A DNA stretch of 64,000 nucleotides. Source: Microbacteriaceae bacterium. GTDB taxonomy: Bacteria; Actinomycetota; Actinomycetes; Actinomycetales; Microbacteriaceae. The translations under genes were made by a program, and so were the position numbers. Shown here piece after piece: positions 23,834-33,144 of the stretch. The stretch lies in the NCBI GenBank assembly GCA_009780695.1, contig WQZN01000006.1, forward strand, positions 62,001 through 126,000, given 5' to 3'. The notes beneath the pieces are model-generated. The model saw only the letters and a list, made by a program, of their open reading frames with translations, ran no database searches and was not told the origin of the DNA. The first letter of the stretch is position 1. Every line of letters starts with the position of its first letter.

Positions 23834-25039
23834 GTGCAGTTGATCGTCGACATCGTGCTCGCCCTCGCCGGCATCGCCACAGTGGTGCGCTACGCGCGCC
23901 GCGGCGTCATCGGCGCGCTCGCTGCGCTCGTCGGCTGGATCGCCGGGTTCTGGATCGGTCTGCAGCTCGCGCCGGCGATCGTCGGGGCGGTCAGCACGCT
24001 CGGCTCGCTGCCCCAATGGGAGCGCAACCTGGCCGTCACGGTCGTCACGCTGCTCATCGCGTGCGTCATCGCGATCCTCGTCATCGCCCTCGGCAACCTG
24101 ATCCGGCGCGCGATCCGGCCGGTGCCCGTCGCGGGCGGGGCGGATGCCGTGCTCGGCGCCGTGTTCGGGCTGCTGTCCTGGGCCGTGGTGGTGTGGCTCC
24201 TCGCGGGGTTCCTGGTCAGCACCGGCTTCCGCCCGGTCGCCCAGCTCGCGACCTCCTCGCGCATCGTCGCCGCGCTCGACAGCTACGCGCCCGTGCCGGC
24301 GAGCCGGGTGTTCGGCGCCGTCGACGACGCGATCGCCGCCGCCGGCCTGCCGCAGGTCTTCGCGTCCGGCGGGGCGGAGAAGATCCCCGGCGTCACGGCT
24401 CCGCCGACCACGGTGCCCGCGGCCGTCGACTCGATCGCGGGCTCGGTCGTCGAGGTCCAGGCGGACGAGCCGAAGTGCGGCGCCCTCTCGTCCGGCAGCG
24501 GCTGGGTCGTGTCATCCGATCGCGTCGTCACGAACGCGCACGTGGTCGCCGGCTCGTCGTCGGTCGCCGTGCTCGCCGACGGCAAGAGCGAGCGGCTGCC
24601 CGCGACCGTCGTGTCGTTCGACCCCGAGACCGACCTGGCGGTGCTCGCCGTCCCCGGCCTTGGTCTCAAGCCGCTCGCGCAGGATGCCGCCGCGCAGCCC
24701 GACGGGGCCGCGGTCTTCGCCGCCGGCTACCCCGGTGGCGGCGGCTACACGGTCGCGCCCGGTCGCGTCCGCGCCACCGTCGAGGCCATCGGCAAGGACA
24801 TCTACGACGACAAGACCGTCACGCGTGCGGTCTACTCGCTGCGCACGATCGTGCGCCCCGGCGATTCGGGCGGCCCGCTGCTGGATGCCAAGGGCAAGGT
24901 CACGGGCGTCGTCTTCGCGATGTCGACGACCAACCCCGACACCGGCTACGCCCTGACCCTGAAGCAGGTCGCGCCCCAGCTGGCGGCCGCGCCGAAGCTC
25001 ATCGCGCCGGTGGCGACGGGCGACTGCACCTCGGGCTGA
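23834..25039 (+). CDS. MarP-type periplasmic serine protease (CvpA + trypsin-like)
   Basis: The protein has 401 residues from GTG 23834, preceded by GAGG. Four transmembrane helices of a CvpA domain (residues 1-125) precede a linker and a chymotrypsin-fold protease. The triad is His in TNAHVV, Asp in ETDLAVL and Ser in RPGDSGGPL. In mycobacteria MarP gives acid and oxidative-stress resistance by processing envelope targets. A similar envelope role is likely here. Confidence 0.9.
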   Translation: MQLIVDIVLALAGIATVVRYARRGVIGALAALVGWIAGFWIGLQLAPAIVGAVSTLGSLPQWERNLAVTVVTLLIACVIAILVIALGNLIRRAIRPVPVAGGADAVLGAVFGLLSWAVVVWLLAGFLVSTGFRPVAQLATSSRIVAALDSYAPVPASRVFGAVDDAIAAAGLPQVFASGGAEKIPGVTAPPTTVPAAVDSIAGSVVEVQADEPKCGALSSGSGWVVSSDRVVTNAHVVAGSSSVAVLADGKSERLPATVVSFDPETDLAVLAVPGLGLKPLAQDAAAQPDGAAVFAAGYPGGGGYTVAPGRVRATVEAIGKDIYDDKTVTRAVYSLRTIVRPGDSGGPLLDAKGKVTGVVFAMSTTNPDTGYALTLKQVAPQLAAAPKLIAPVATGDCTSG

Positions 25040-25058
25040 GCCCGCGGGGCCGGTCGGG

Positions 25059-25502
25059 TCAGCTCTCGGGCAGATTGGCGCGCAGCTTGCGCGTCAGGTG
25101 CATCAGCTGGTCGAACTCGTCCGGCTCGAGCGCGTCGCCGACGACGCGGTGGATCGTGCGGCCGTGCACTGTCGCCGCGGCACGGAACGCGGCGAGGCCG
25201 GCGTCGGTGAGGTGGATGACGGTGCCCCGGGCATCCTGCGGGTCGCCCAGCTTGGCCACCAGACCGCGCGCCGCGAGCCGGTCGACGAGCCGGCTGATGC
25301 TCGGCTGCGTGAGCAGCACGTTCTTGTTGAGGTCGCGCAGCCTGAGCCCCCGCTCGCCCGCGCGGCTGACCGTGTAGAGCACGTCGTACTCGTTGAACGA
25401 GATGTCCCCGATCGGGAAGTCGGCGGCGAGCTTGCGCATCACCGCGACCTGCGCGCGGAACAGTGCCTCCCAGGCGGCGATGGATCGGGCCGACTCGCTC
25501 AT
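25059..25502 (-). CDS. MarR family transcriptional regulator
   Basis: The protein has 147 residues. A winged helix is seen at LRLRDLNKNVLLTQPSISRL, with wing DPQDARGTVIHLTDAG. FNEYDVLYTV and the C-terminal helices form the dimer. The upstream region has a long hairpin (25531-25569), and the next gene is a NAD(P)-binding oxidoreductase on the same strand, a plausible target. Confidence 0.9.
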   Translation of the reverse strand: MSESARSIAAWEALFRAQVAVMRKLAADFPIGDISFNEYDVLYTVSRAGERGLRLRDLNKNVLLTQPSISRLVDRLAARGLVAKLGDPQDARGTVIHLTDAGLAAFRAAATVHGRTIHRVVGDALEPDEFDQLMHLTRKLRANLPES

Positions 25503-25530
25503 GCTCTCAATCTAGGAGAGCCCAGACGTA

Positions 25531-25569
25531 GGGAAGGGCCCGAAACCTTCGCGGTCTCGAGCCCTTCCC
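25531..25569. promoter_or_regulatory. 17-bp-stem hairpin upstream of the MarR gene
   Basis: 25531-25547 pairs with 25553-25569, two mismatches, 5-nt loop. No T-tract follows on either strand, so a simple terminator is less likely than an operator or leader structure for the MarR gene starting at 25502. The rest of 25570-25753 is unusually A/T-rich for the window, with no gene seen. Confidence 0.4.
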
Positions 25570-25753
25570 TTGCACCAAGAGTGTCCTGCAATCACATTCC
25601 GCGCTTCGCTGCCACAGCAAACAACTAACGCTCCATCAATGTATAACGGCCAGATAACGCTGTCTAGTTATCGTTCCGTGATTTTTCCTTCGAGTTCCGT
25701 TAGCGCGAGTTTGCAGGACGATCAAGGCCAGGTGTCCCGTGTTCGGGGGAGGC

Positions 25754-26407
25754 TCAGTACCCGACGACGAAGCGCTGGTTCACGTGCGTGGGCGTCGTGA
25801 TCTCGTCGACGAAGGCGAGCGCGAAATCGGCGCCCGAGATCTCCGACTTGCCCTCGGCGTCGCGCAGCACGGTGTCCGCGCTCGTGCGGTAGCCGCCGAC
25901 CGCGGTGCCCGGGTTGTAGCCGCCGTAGGTCTCCGCGGGGCTGACATAGAACCACTTCAGCCCCGCGGGCGTGCCATCGCTGCGCAGCCAGTCGAGGATG
26001 CCGGCGTGCGCGAGCGCCTCCGACTTGTACGCCTCGACGAACCCGGGCGCATCGACCAGGCGCGGCCCGCCGACACCCTCGTGGGTCGAGCCGGCGCCGC
26101 CCACGAAGGCGAGGCGGGCGCCGCCCGCGACGGCGCCCTCGGCGAGCCCCGGCACGAGCGGGGGCAGCACGGGGCGACCCTCGCCGTCGACGGCGTGGAT
26201 CGCGACGACGACCACGTCGTGCTCGGCGGCGAGCCGGTCGGTGAAGGCGCGGTCCGCGACATCCCCCTGCACATAGTCGACGCCGCCCTGCGGTGTCTGC
26301 GGCAGCTGCCGGGCGACGGCCGTGACGCGGATGCCGCGCCTCACCGCCTCCGCCGCGATGTTGCCGCCCGAATAGCCCGTTCCACCGATGATCGCGATCG
26401 AAGTCAT
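25754..26407 (-). CDS. NAD(P)-binding oxidoreductase (NmrA/SDR-like)
   Basis: The protein has 217 residues. The Rossmann motif is IIGGTGYSGGNIA. VQGDVAD and LAFVGGAGS follow the pattern of atypical short-chain dehydrogenases; the YxxxK-type pair is not clear. Substrate unknown. It lies upstream of the MarR gene in the same direction. Confidence 0.82.
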   Translation of the reverse strand: MTSIAIIGGTGYSGGNIAAEAVRRGIRVTAVARQLPQTPQGGVDYVQGDVADRAFTDRLAAEHDVVVVAIHAVDGEGRPVLPPLVPGLAEGAVAGGARLAFVGGAGSTHEGVGGPRLVDAPGFVEAYKSEALAHAGILDWLRSDGTPAGLKWFYVSPAETYGGYNPGTAVGGYRTSADTVLRDAEGKSEISGADFALAFVDEITTPTHVNQRFVVGY

Positions 26408-26485
26408 GTGACGAACAGCCGCCGCCGGGTGGGCGCTATTCCCCGGCTTCGTAACATTCGGGCCGGTCGCTGCCGGCCGCCGGGC

Positions 26486-27145
26486 TCAGAACCGGTCGGG
26501 CGACGGTGCGTGCGACTGGCGGATCTGCACGTCGGCGTGGCGGTCGAAGCGGTAGCCGACGCCGCGCACGGTGCGCACGATGTCCTCGTAGCGCGCGAGC
26601 TTCGCGCGCAGGCGGCGCACGTGCACGTCGATCGTGCGCTCGTTCGGGATCTCCTCGTCGGTGGCCGTCGACCACAGCGACTCGATGAGCTCGGTGCGCT
26701 CGATGGTGCGGCCCTCGCGCAAGACGAGGTACTGCAGCAGCTCGAACTCCTTGAAGGTCAGCGAGACGCGGTCGCCGTCGAGCAGCAGGTGGCGGCGCGT
26801 GACGTCGATGACGACGCCGGTCTGGTCGCCGCCCTCCTTCTCGGCGGTGCCGGGGCGGAACTTCGCGACGGCCGAGGGGTCGCGCAGCGCGAGACGCACG
26901 ACGTCGACGTCGCGACCGCCCGTGCCCTCGGGCGCCAGAGCGACGGAGGCGAAGGACTCGGCCCCGGGCGCGACCTCGGCGAGGGTCTTCTTGAGCGCGG
27001 CGACGATCGTGCCGAGGTCGGTGCCGAGGGCGGCGGCCTTCGCCTCGTCGATGCCGACGTAGAGGGCGAAGCCGCGGGCGGTGCCGGCCGGGCGGGGTGC
27101 GGCGGGGGTGGGGGTGATGGCGGAGAGCGGGGCGGTGATGGTCAT
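26486..27145 (-). CDS. Winged-helix regulator (OmpR-type DNA-binding domain, no receiver)
   Basis: The protein has 219 residues. The C-terminal 100 residues are a PhoB/OmpR-type winged helix (LTFKEFELLQYLVLREGRTI, RTIDVHVRRLRAKL, VRGVGYRF). The N-terminal half has no phosphoacceptor Asp pattern of a receiver domain and is of unknown type. It is common in this bacterial group; its targets are unknown. Confidence 0.85.
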   Translation of the reverse strand: MTITAPLSAITPTPAAPRPAGTARGFALYVGIDEAKAAALGTDLGTIVAALKKTLAEVAPGAESFASVALAPEGTGGRDVDVVRLALRDPSAVAKFRPGTAEKEGGDQTGVVIDVTRRHLLLDGDRVSLTFKEFELLQYLVLREGRTIERTELIESLWSTATDEEIPNERTIDVHVRRLRAKLARYEDIVRTVRGVGYRFDRHADVQIRQSHAPSPDRF

Positions 27146-27324
27146 CGTCAGGACTTTCGCGAGATGGTGCAGGTGGCCGGCGCCGGGGGATGCGGCGGGT
27201 TCGGCCCGGGGTGCTGCGCGCGTGCGGCGCAGCGGGTGCGGATGCCGTCAGGCATCCGTGGAGTCCGCTTCCCGGCGGTCAGACGACTCGGCATCGGGGG
27301 GACTCGGGCACACGGTGCGTGGGG

Positions 27325-27420
27325 CTATGCACACATTCGACACATGCAGGCGCCCGCGGGCATCATGCCCGCGATCTCGCTCACCTCGAGGGTGGGACGA
27401 AGGCGCACGGTGTGAGTCAT
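27325..27420 (-). CDS. Candidate 31-aa Cys-rich peptide upstream of the winged-helix gene
   Basis: The ATG at 27420 opens MTHTVRLRPTLEVSEIAG and the peptide ends with the Cys cluster ACMCRMCA. No clear ribosome site is visible, so it would need a leaderless or weak start. It lies 180 bp upstream of the winged-helix gene on the same strand, where a leader peptide or a small redox/metal peptide could act. The rest of 27146-27548 shows no gene, only a GGATGCC/GGCATCC hairpin at 27240-27257. Confidence 0.3.
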   Translation of the reverse strand: MTHTVRLRPTLEVSEIAGMMPAGACMCRMCA

Positions 27421-27548
27421 GGGAACGAGCAAAACACGAAACAGTCGCGCAGGTCAAGCGGCTTTGTGCTATGCAACGCGCACGCGGCGCGGGTTGTGCA
27501 AGTTCAGTGCGTGCCCGGCGGCATGACGAGCGGGGTGGTGGGATGCCT

Positions 27549-28184
27549 CTACTCGGCGAGCCCGTAGAGCCGGTCGCCCGCGTCGCCGAGCCCCGGCACG
27601 ATGTAGCCGTTCTCGTTGAGGCGTTCGTCGAGCGCGCCGAGAACCAGGGTCACGTCGCGGCCGGCGGTCTCGGCCTCGAGCCGCGCGAGGCCCTCGGGGG
27701 CGCCGAGGATGCAGATGGCCGTGACATCCGATGCGCCGCGCTCGAAGAGGAACTCGAGCGCCGCGCCGAGCGAGCCGCCCGTCGCGAGCATGGGGTCGAG
27801 CACGAAGCACTGGCGGCCCGAGAGGTCGAGCGGCAGGCGCTCGGCGTAGGTCGTCGGCTCGAGGGTCGTCTCGTCGCGTGCCATGCCGAGGAAGCCGACC
27901 TCGGCGTTCGGCATGACGGCCATCATGCCGTCGAGCATGCCGAGGCCGGCGCGCAGGATCGGCACCACGAGCGGCGCGGGCTTGGAGATCGTGAGACCCG
28001 TGTACGGCGCGACCGGAGTCTGGACGGTCAGCGGCTCGACGCGCACGTTGCGGGTGGCCTCGTAGCTGAGCAGGGTGATGAGCTCGGCGACGAGAGCGCG
28101 GAACTGGGGGCTGGGCGTGCTCCGGTCGCGCAGGACCGTGAGTTTGTGGGTGATCAGCGGATGGTCGGCCACATGCACGCGCAT
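27549..28184 (-). CDS. upp: Uracil phosphoribosyltransferase
   Basis: This salvage enzyme makes UMP from uracil and PRPP. The protein has 211 residues from ATG 28184, the usual length. The PRPP loop is [20 protein letters not shown] and the C-terminal [13 protein letters not shown] bind uracil. It is divergent from tadA, as often seen in actinobacteria. Confidence 0.96.
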   Translation of the reverse strand: MRVHVADHPLITHKLTVLRDRSTPSPQFRALVAELITLLSYEATRNVRVEPLTVQTPVAPYTGLTISKPAPLVVPILRAGLGMLDGMMAVMPNAEVGFLGMARDETTLEPTTYAERLPLDLSGRQCFVLDPMLATGGSLGAALEFLFERGASDVTAICILGAPEGLARLEAETAGRDVTLVLGALDERLNENGYIVPGLGDAGDRLYGLAE

Positions 28185-28226
28185 AGGCTCAGGGTATCCG
28201 ACCGGTCCGGGGCCAGAAGGGACGAG

Positions 28227-28691
28227 ATGCTCACGCCGCCGCCGCAGTACGCCGAGTGGATGGGCCTCGCGCTCGACGAGGCGCGCGCCGCCCTGGCCAC
28301 GGGGGACGTGCCCGTCGGGGCGGTGGTGCTCGCGGCATCCGGCCATGTCATCGGCATCGGTCGCAACGCCCGCGAAGACCGACAGGACCCGACCGCGCAC
28401 GCCGAGATCGAGGCACTGCGGGCGGCCGCCGCGGCGACCGGCGATTGGCAGCTGACGGATGCCACGCTCGTCGTCACGCTCGAGCCGTGCGCCATGTGCG
28501 CCGGCGCGATCCTCGCGGCGCGAGTGCCGACGGTGGTCTTCGGCGCGTGGGACGAGAAGGCCGGAGCCGCCGGTTCGGTGTACGACCTGCTGCGCGACCG
28601 GCGTCTGCCCGCGCGCGCCGAGGTCTACGGCGGCGTGCGCGAGGCCGAGTGCGCGCAGCTGCTCACCGACTTCTTCGACGGCCGTCGCTGA
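28227..28691 (+). CDS. tadA: tRNA-specific adenosine deaminase
   Basis: It converts A34 to inosine in tRNA-Arg(ACG), the tRNA encoded at 5268. The protein has 154 residues. The zinc site is HAEIEAL (His and catalytic Glu) and EPCAMCAGA (two Cys). A ribosome site AGAAGG precedes ATG 28227. Confidence 0.95.
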   Translation: MLTPPPQYAEWMGLALDEARAALATGDVPVGAVVLAASGHVIGIGRNAREDRQDPTAHAEIEALRAAAAATGDWQLTDATLVVTLEPCAMCAGAILAARVPTVVFGAWDEKAGAAGSVYDLLRDRRLPARAEVYGGVREAECAQLLTDFFDGRR

Positions 28692-29061
28692 GGCCGCCCC
28701 GCCGGTCGACTGAGGTCCCGGCCCGCGCTGGTCGACTGAGGCCCGTGCCCCCCCGATGGTCGACTGAGGCCGCCAGGCCGAATGGAGACGGGGCCGTATG
28801 CTGCGCGGCCGGTTGCTTCTCTTATTTCGGCATGTACAAAATCGCCATTTTCGCGATCTTGTACGCATCGAAAATCGGGAAGCGTCGTGTCCGGTGGCGA
28901 CCGAACACGCATCAGTCTTCGCCCCCGCTGATCGGCTGAGCCCCGTGCCCCCGCCGGTCGACTCAGGCCCGTGCCCCCCGCTGGTCGACTGGGGCCTGAG
29001 CCTCCGCCCCGCTGGTCGACTGAGGCCGCCAGGCCGAATGGAGACCCGACCGGCAGCAGGC
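28692..29061. repeat. Intergenic GGTCGACTGAGG repeat cluster with A/T-rich hairpin island
   Basis: No gene is seen in these 370 bases. GGTCGACTGAGG or close variants start near 28704, 28730, 28758, 28956, 28983 and 29013. They flank an A/T-rich island (about 28805-28920) holding a hairpin that pairs 28834-28845 with 28853-28864. The same core, inverted, makes up the repeats inside phnH. Confidence 0.75.
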
Positions 29062-30018
29062 TCAGGCGCGGAACACGTCCGGCTCGAGGTAGATGAGCCG
29101 CGCGACGGGCACCGCGGCGCGGATGCGCGCCTCGATCGTGTCGGTCGCGGCGGCCGCGTCGACGAGCGAGCGCTCGGCCGGCATCGCGATCTTCGCCGCG
29201 ACCAGCAGCTCGTCGGGGCCGAGGTAGAGGGTGCGGAGATGGATGATGCGGTCGGTCTCGGGGCCGGCGAGCACGGCATCCTCGATCGCCCGCAGCTCGA
29301 CGTCGTTCGCGCCCTCGCCGACGAGCAGGCTCTTCACCTCGGTGCCCAGCACGATCGCGACGAGCACGAGCAGCGCGCCGATGGCGACCGAGCCCGCGGC
29401 GTCGAACACGCCGCTGCCCGTGATGAGCGAGAGGCCGACCCCGATCAGGGCGAGCACGAGGCCGGTGAGCGCGGCCACGTCCTCAAGCAGCACGGCCGGC
29501 AGCTCGGGGTTCTTCGCGCGGCGGATGAACTGCACCCACGTGCCGCTGCCCTTGTGCGGGCGCGATTCGGCGATGCCCGTGCGCAGCGAGAGGCCCTCGA
29601 GCAGGATCGAGATGACGAGCACCGCGAGCGGCAGCCACCACAGGTGGGGGCGGACGTAATGGCCGGCCTCCTGCAGCTTGTGCACACCCTCGTAGATCGA
29701 GAAGACGCCGCCGACCGAGAACAGGATGATCGCGACCACGAACGCGTAGACATAGCGCTCGCGGCCGTAGCCGAAGGGATGCTCGCGGTCGGCGCCCTTG
29801 CGCGCGCGCCGGCCGCCGAGCAGCAGCAGCACCTGGTTGCCCGAGTCGGCGAGCGAGTGCACCGACTCTGCCAGCATCGATGTCGAGCCCGAGAACAGGA
29901 ACGCGAGGAACTTGACGACGGCGATGCCCACGTTCGCGCCGAGCGCGGCGAGGATCGCGCCGCCGCCGTGGCTGTCGTGCTCGGGCTCTCGGGCGGGGGC
30001 GGCAGGGGCGTCGCTCAT
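29062..30018 (-). CDS. Cation diffusion facilitator family transporter
   Basis: The protein has 318 residues and six helices. Metal-site segments are [18 protein letters not shown] in helix 2 and [11 protein letters not shown] in helix 5; a cytoplasmic domain follows (residues about 215-318). It exports Zn2+ or a similar divalent ion against protons. It is divergent from proC across two tandem dyads. Confidence 0.9.
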   Translation of the reverse strand: MSDAPAAPAREPEHDSHGGGAILAALGANVGIAVVKFLAFLFSGSTSMLAESVHSLADSGNQVLLLLGGRRARKGADREHPFGYGRERYVYAFVVAIILFSVGGVFSIYEGVHKLQEAGHYVRPHLWWLPLAVLVISILLEGLSLRTGIAESRPHKGSGTWVQFIRRAKNPELPAVLLEDVAALTGLVLALIGVGLSLITGSGVFDAAGSVAIGALLVLVAIVLGTEVKSLLVGEGANDVELRAIEDAVLAGPETDRIIHLRTLYLGPDELLVAAKIAMPAERSLVDAAAATDTIEARIRAAVPVARLIYLEPDVFRA

Positions 30019-30069
30019 GGCGACATCCTAGGAGCGGCACGGGAAAGGGCGGCCGTCGCGTGGTCTCGA

Positions 30070-30107
30070 TTGACTTCTAGAGTGGTCAAGCTTGACTCCT
30101 AGAGTGG
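30070..30107. promoter_or_regulatory. Tandem 16-bp direct repeats between CDF gene and proC
   Basis: TTGACTTCTAGAGTGG (30070-30085) and TTGACTCCTAGAGTGG (30092-30107) repeat with a 22-bp period, two helical turns. Each contains an 11-bp dyad, ACTtCTAGAGT and the perfect ACTCCTAGAGT. This is a good candidate regulator site controlling the CDF gene, proC or both. Confidence 0.55.
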
Positions 30108-30112
30108 GCGCT

Positions 30113-30964
30113 ATGGATGACTCCCGCACCACGACCCTGCCCACGATCGCCTTCCTCGGCGGAGGCTCGATGGCGGGGGCCGTGCTGAACGGCCTGCTGT
30201 CGCCCGTGGTCGTCGTCGAGGGCGGCATCCGGGTGACGACGCGCTCGGCCGAGAGCGCGGCGAAGTACGCCGAGGCGCGCGGAGTGACCGCGTACGCGGC
30301 CGAGACTCACGCCGATGCCAACCGCACCGCGGTCGCGGGCGCCAAGCTCGTCGTGCTCGCCGTCAAGCCGTTCCTCGTGCCGCAGGTGCTCGCCGAGGTC
30401 GCCGACGCGCTCGAGCCGGGGGCCGTGGTGGTGAGCCTGGCGGCCGGCGTGACCGTCGCCACGATGGAGGCGGCGGTGCCGGCATCCGTCGCCGTCATCC
30501 GCACCATGCCGAACACGCCCGCCCAGGTCGGCCGCGGCGTGACCGGGGTGAGCGCCGGCTCGCGCGCCACCGCCGACGACGTCGCGCTCGTGCGCGCGCT
30601 GTTCCAGACCGTGGGCGCCGTCATCGAGGTGCCCGAGTCGCAGCTCGACGCGCTCTCGACGATCTCGGGCTCGGGCCCGGCCTACGTCTTCCTGCTCATC
30701 GAGGAGTTCACCAGGACCGCGATCGCCAAGGGCTTCACCCCCGAGCAGTCGAAGCTGCTCGTCGAGCAGACCTTCCTCGGGGCATCCGAGCTGCTCGCCG
30801 CCACCGGCGAGGACCCCGCCGAGCTGCGCCGCCGCGTGACGAGCCCCAAGGGCACGACCGAGAAGGCGATCGAGGTGCTGCAGGATGCCTCGCTCAGCGC
30901 CCTGTTCGACCGTGCGACCGACGCGGCGCTCGCCCGCGCCCGCGAGCTCGCCGCGGGCGCGTAG
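30113..30964 (+). CDS. proC: Pyrroline-5-carboxylate reductase
   Basis: It carries out the last step of proline synthesis. The protein has 283 residues from ATG 30113; an in-frame TTG at 30092 lies inside the upstream repeat and is not favoured. NADPH motif: FLGGGSMAGAVLNG. TMPNTPAQVGRGVTG and STISGSGPAYVFLLIEE are family signatures, and RRRVTSPKGTTEKAIEVL is the C-terminal substrate site. Confidence 0.95.
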   Translation: MDDSRTTTLPTIAFLGGGSMAGAVLNGLLSPVVVVEGGIRVTTRSAESAAKYAEARGVTAYAAETHADANRTAVAGAKLVVLAVKPFLVPQVLAEVADALEPGAVVVSLAAGVTVATMEAAVPASVAVIRTMPNTPAQVGRGVTGVSAGSRATADDVALVRALFQTVGAVIEVPESQLDALSTISGSGPAYVFLLIEEFTRTAIAKGFTPEQSKLLVEQTFLGASELLAATGEDPAELRRRVTSPKGTTEKAIEVLQDASLSALFDRATDAALARARELAAGA

Positions 30965-30966
30965 AC

Positions 30967-31656
30967 CTATCCGTCGAGGGCCGCGAAGCGCTCGACGTTC
31001 GCCTCTGGGCCGGAGACGACGATGATGTCGCCGTCGTGCACGACCGTCGCCTCGGTCGCATAGGTGAAGGGGGCGCTCGGGCGCTTGATGCCGACGACGG
31101 TCACCTTGTGCAGCGTGCGCACGTTCGAGTCCTTGAGCGAGCGGCCCCAGATCGACCGGGGCGCGCGCATCTTGACGAGCACGAACTCGTCGTCGAACTG
31201 GATGAAGTCGAGCATCCGACCGCTCAGCAGCCGGGCGATGCGTGCGCCCGAGTCGGCCTCGGGGTAGATCACGTGGTGCGCGCCGATGCGCTCGAGGATG
31301 CGGCCGTGCGCCGGCGTGACCGCCTTCGCCCAGATCTGCGGGATGCCGAGCTCGACGAGGTTCGCGGTGATGAGCACGGATGCCTCGAGCGAGGCCCCGA
31401 TGGCGACCACCGCGATCTCGAAGTCGGCGGCGCCGATCTGGCGCAGAGCCTCGGGCTGCGTGGCATCCGCCTGCACGGTGTGCGTCACCCGGTCGGCCCA
31501 TTCCTGCACGAGGGCGCCGTCGCGGTCGACGGCGAGCACGTCGCGGCCGAGCAGGTCGAGTTCCGCCGCCGAGGCGGCGCCGAAGCGGCCGAGCCCGATG
31601 ACGAGCACGGGCGCGTCGTGGCGGATCTCACGGACGTCGCGGATGTCGCTAGCCAA
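30967..31656 (-). CDS. TrkA/KtrA-type potassium uptake regulatory subunit
   Basis: The protein has 229 residues: an RCK-N Rossmann domain (VIGLGRFGAASAAELDLLG) and an RCK-C domain (residues about 140-229), which in this family binds nucleotides such as c-di-AMP. It gates the membrane subunit encoded just upstream; the two genes overlap by 8 bp. Confidence 0.92.
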   Translation of the reverse strand: MASDIRDVREIRHDAPVLVIGLGRFGAASAAELDLLGRDVLAVDRDGALVQEWADRVTHTVQADATQPEALRQIGAADFEIAVVAIGASLEASVLITANLVELGIPQIWAKAVTPAHGRILERIGAHHVIYPEADSGARIARLLSGRMLDFIQFDDEFVLVKMRAPRSIWGRSLKDSNVRTLHKVTVVGIKRPSAPFTYATEATVVHDGDIIVVSGPEANVERFAALDG

Positions 31657-33085
31657 CGATGGGCCTCTCTTCCGGGAAGGCGTAGAGCCGGCGGCGCTGG
31701 CTCTGCGCGAGGGCGGCAGCCAGCGTGATGCTGCCGATGCGCCCCAGGAACATGGTGAGCGCGAGGACGTAGACGACCGTCGGCGGCGCGCCCATGGCGA
31801 GACCCGTCGAGAGCCCGCAGGTCGCGAAGGCGCTGATGACGTCGAAGAGCACGTGGTCGAGCGAGTCGCCCGTGATCGCGAGCACCGTGACCGAGGCGAC
31901 GGCGACGATCGTGGCGCCCCACAGCACGACCGACACGGCGACGCGCAGCACGTCGGTGGGCACGCGGCGACGGAAGGCCTCCATGCTCTCGACGCCGCGG
32001 GCCTCGGCGATCGCGGCGAGGAACAGGACCATGAGCGTCGTGACCTTGATGCCGCCGGCCGTCGAGGCCGAGCCGCCGCCGATGAACATCAGCATGTCGG
32101 TCACGAGCAGGCTCGACGAGTGCAGGTGCGCGATGTCGAAGGTCGAGAAGCCGCCGGACCGGGCCATGGCCGACAGGAAGAACGACTGGTAGACGGCGTC
32201 CCCGGCGCCGAGCCGTCCGAAGGTCGCGGGGTTGCGGTGCTCGAGCAGCCAGTACATGCCGCCGCCGATGAGGAACAGCGCGCCGTAGCCCACCAGGGTG
32301 AGCTTGACGTGCAGCGAGACGATGCGGCGGCGTTGCGCCGGGTGGCGCAGCACGCGCGCGAGCGCGTAGATCACCGGGAAGCCGATGGCGCCGAGGATGA
32401 CGGTGACCCCAACCGTCGTCAGGAACACGTAGTCGTGCGCGAAGGGGATGAGCCCGTTGTTGTTGGGCGTGAAGCCGGTGTTCGTGAACGCCATCGCCGA
32501 GTAGTACACGGCGTCGCGCACCGCCTCGGCGACCGAGAAGCGGTGCGCGAGCAGGACGGGGAAGAGGATGACGGCGCACAGCGCCTCGATCGCGACGACG
32601 CTGATCGCGACCGTGCGCAGCAGGCCGCCGACCTCGCCGAGCCGCACGGCCTGCCCCTCGGGCACCGGCCCGCGGTGCATGCGCAGCGGGTTGGTGTCGC
32701 CGGCCGCGATGAGCTTGGCGCGCAGGCCGAGATGGCGGCTGATGATGAGGCCGAGGGTGCTCGCGAGCGTGAGCACGCCGATGCCGCCGATCTGCACGCC
32801 GACGTAGATGACGATCTCGCCGAAGCCCGACCAGTGCGTCGTCATGTCGACCGTGGACAGGCCCGTGACGCACACGACCGACACCGCGGTGAACAGCGCG
32901 TCGGCGAGCGCGGTGCCGTGGCCGTCGGCGCTCGCCACCGGCAGCGTCAGCAGCGCCGTCCACAGCACGACGAGCAGCGCGAAGACGATGATGGCGAGGC
33001 GGCTCGGGCTCGCCGCGGCGAGGTCGCCGACCCACTGCCGGAGCGTGCGCGGTGCGGTTCCGCGCCCGACCGTGGTCACCGACAT
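31649..33085 (-). CDS. TrkH/KtrB family potassium transporter
   Basis: The protein has 478 residues with four repeated membrane-pore-membrane units. Filter-like segments include TAVSVVCVTGLSTVD, AFTNTGFTPNN, GGSASTAGGIK and SAFATCGLSTGL. It imports K+ with Na+ or H+ under control of the downstream RCK subunit. Confidence 0.92.
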   Translation of the reverse strand: MSVTTVGRGTAPRTLRQWVGDLAAASPSRLAIIVFALLVVLWTALLTLPVASADGHGTALADALFTAVSVVCVTGLSTVDMTTHWSGFGEIVIYVGVQIGGIGVLTLASTLGLIISRHLGLRAKLIAAGDTNPLRMHRGPVPEGQAVRLGEVGGLLRTVAISVVAIEALCAVILFPVLLAHRFSVAEAVRDAVYYSAMAFTNTGFTPNNNGLIPFAHDYVFLTTVGVTVILGAIGFPVIYALARVLRHPAQRRRIVSLHVKLTLVGYGALFLIGGGMYWLLEHRNPATFGRLGAGDAVYQSFFLSAMARSGGFSTFDIAHLHSSSLLVTDMLMFIGGGSASTAGGIKVTTLMVLFLAAIAEARGVESMEAFRRRVPTDVLRVAVSVVLWGATIVAVASVTVLAITGDSLDHVLFDVISAFATCGLSTGLAMGAPPTVVYVLALTMFLGRIGSITLAAALAQSQRRRLYAFPEERPIVG

Positions 33086-33144
33086 CCGCGCCCCTCCACG
33101 CGCCCATCCTGCCGTGCGCCCCCCTGACTGGCTACTCTTGCCAC

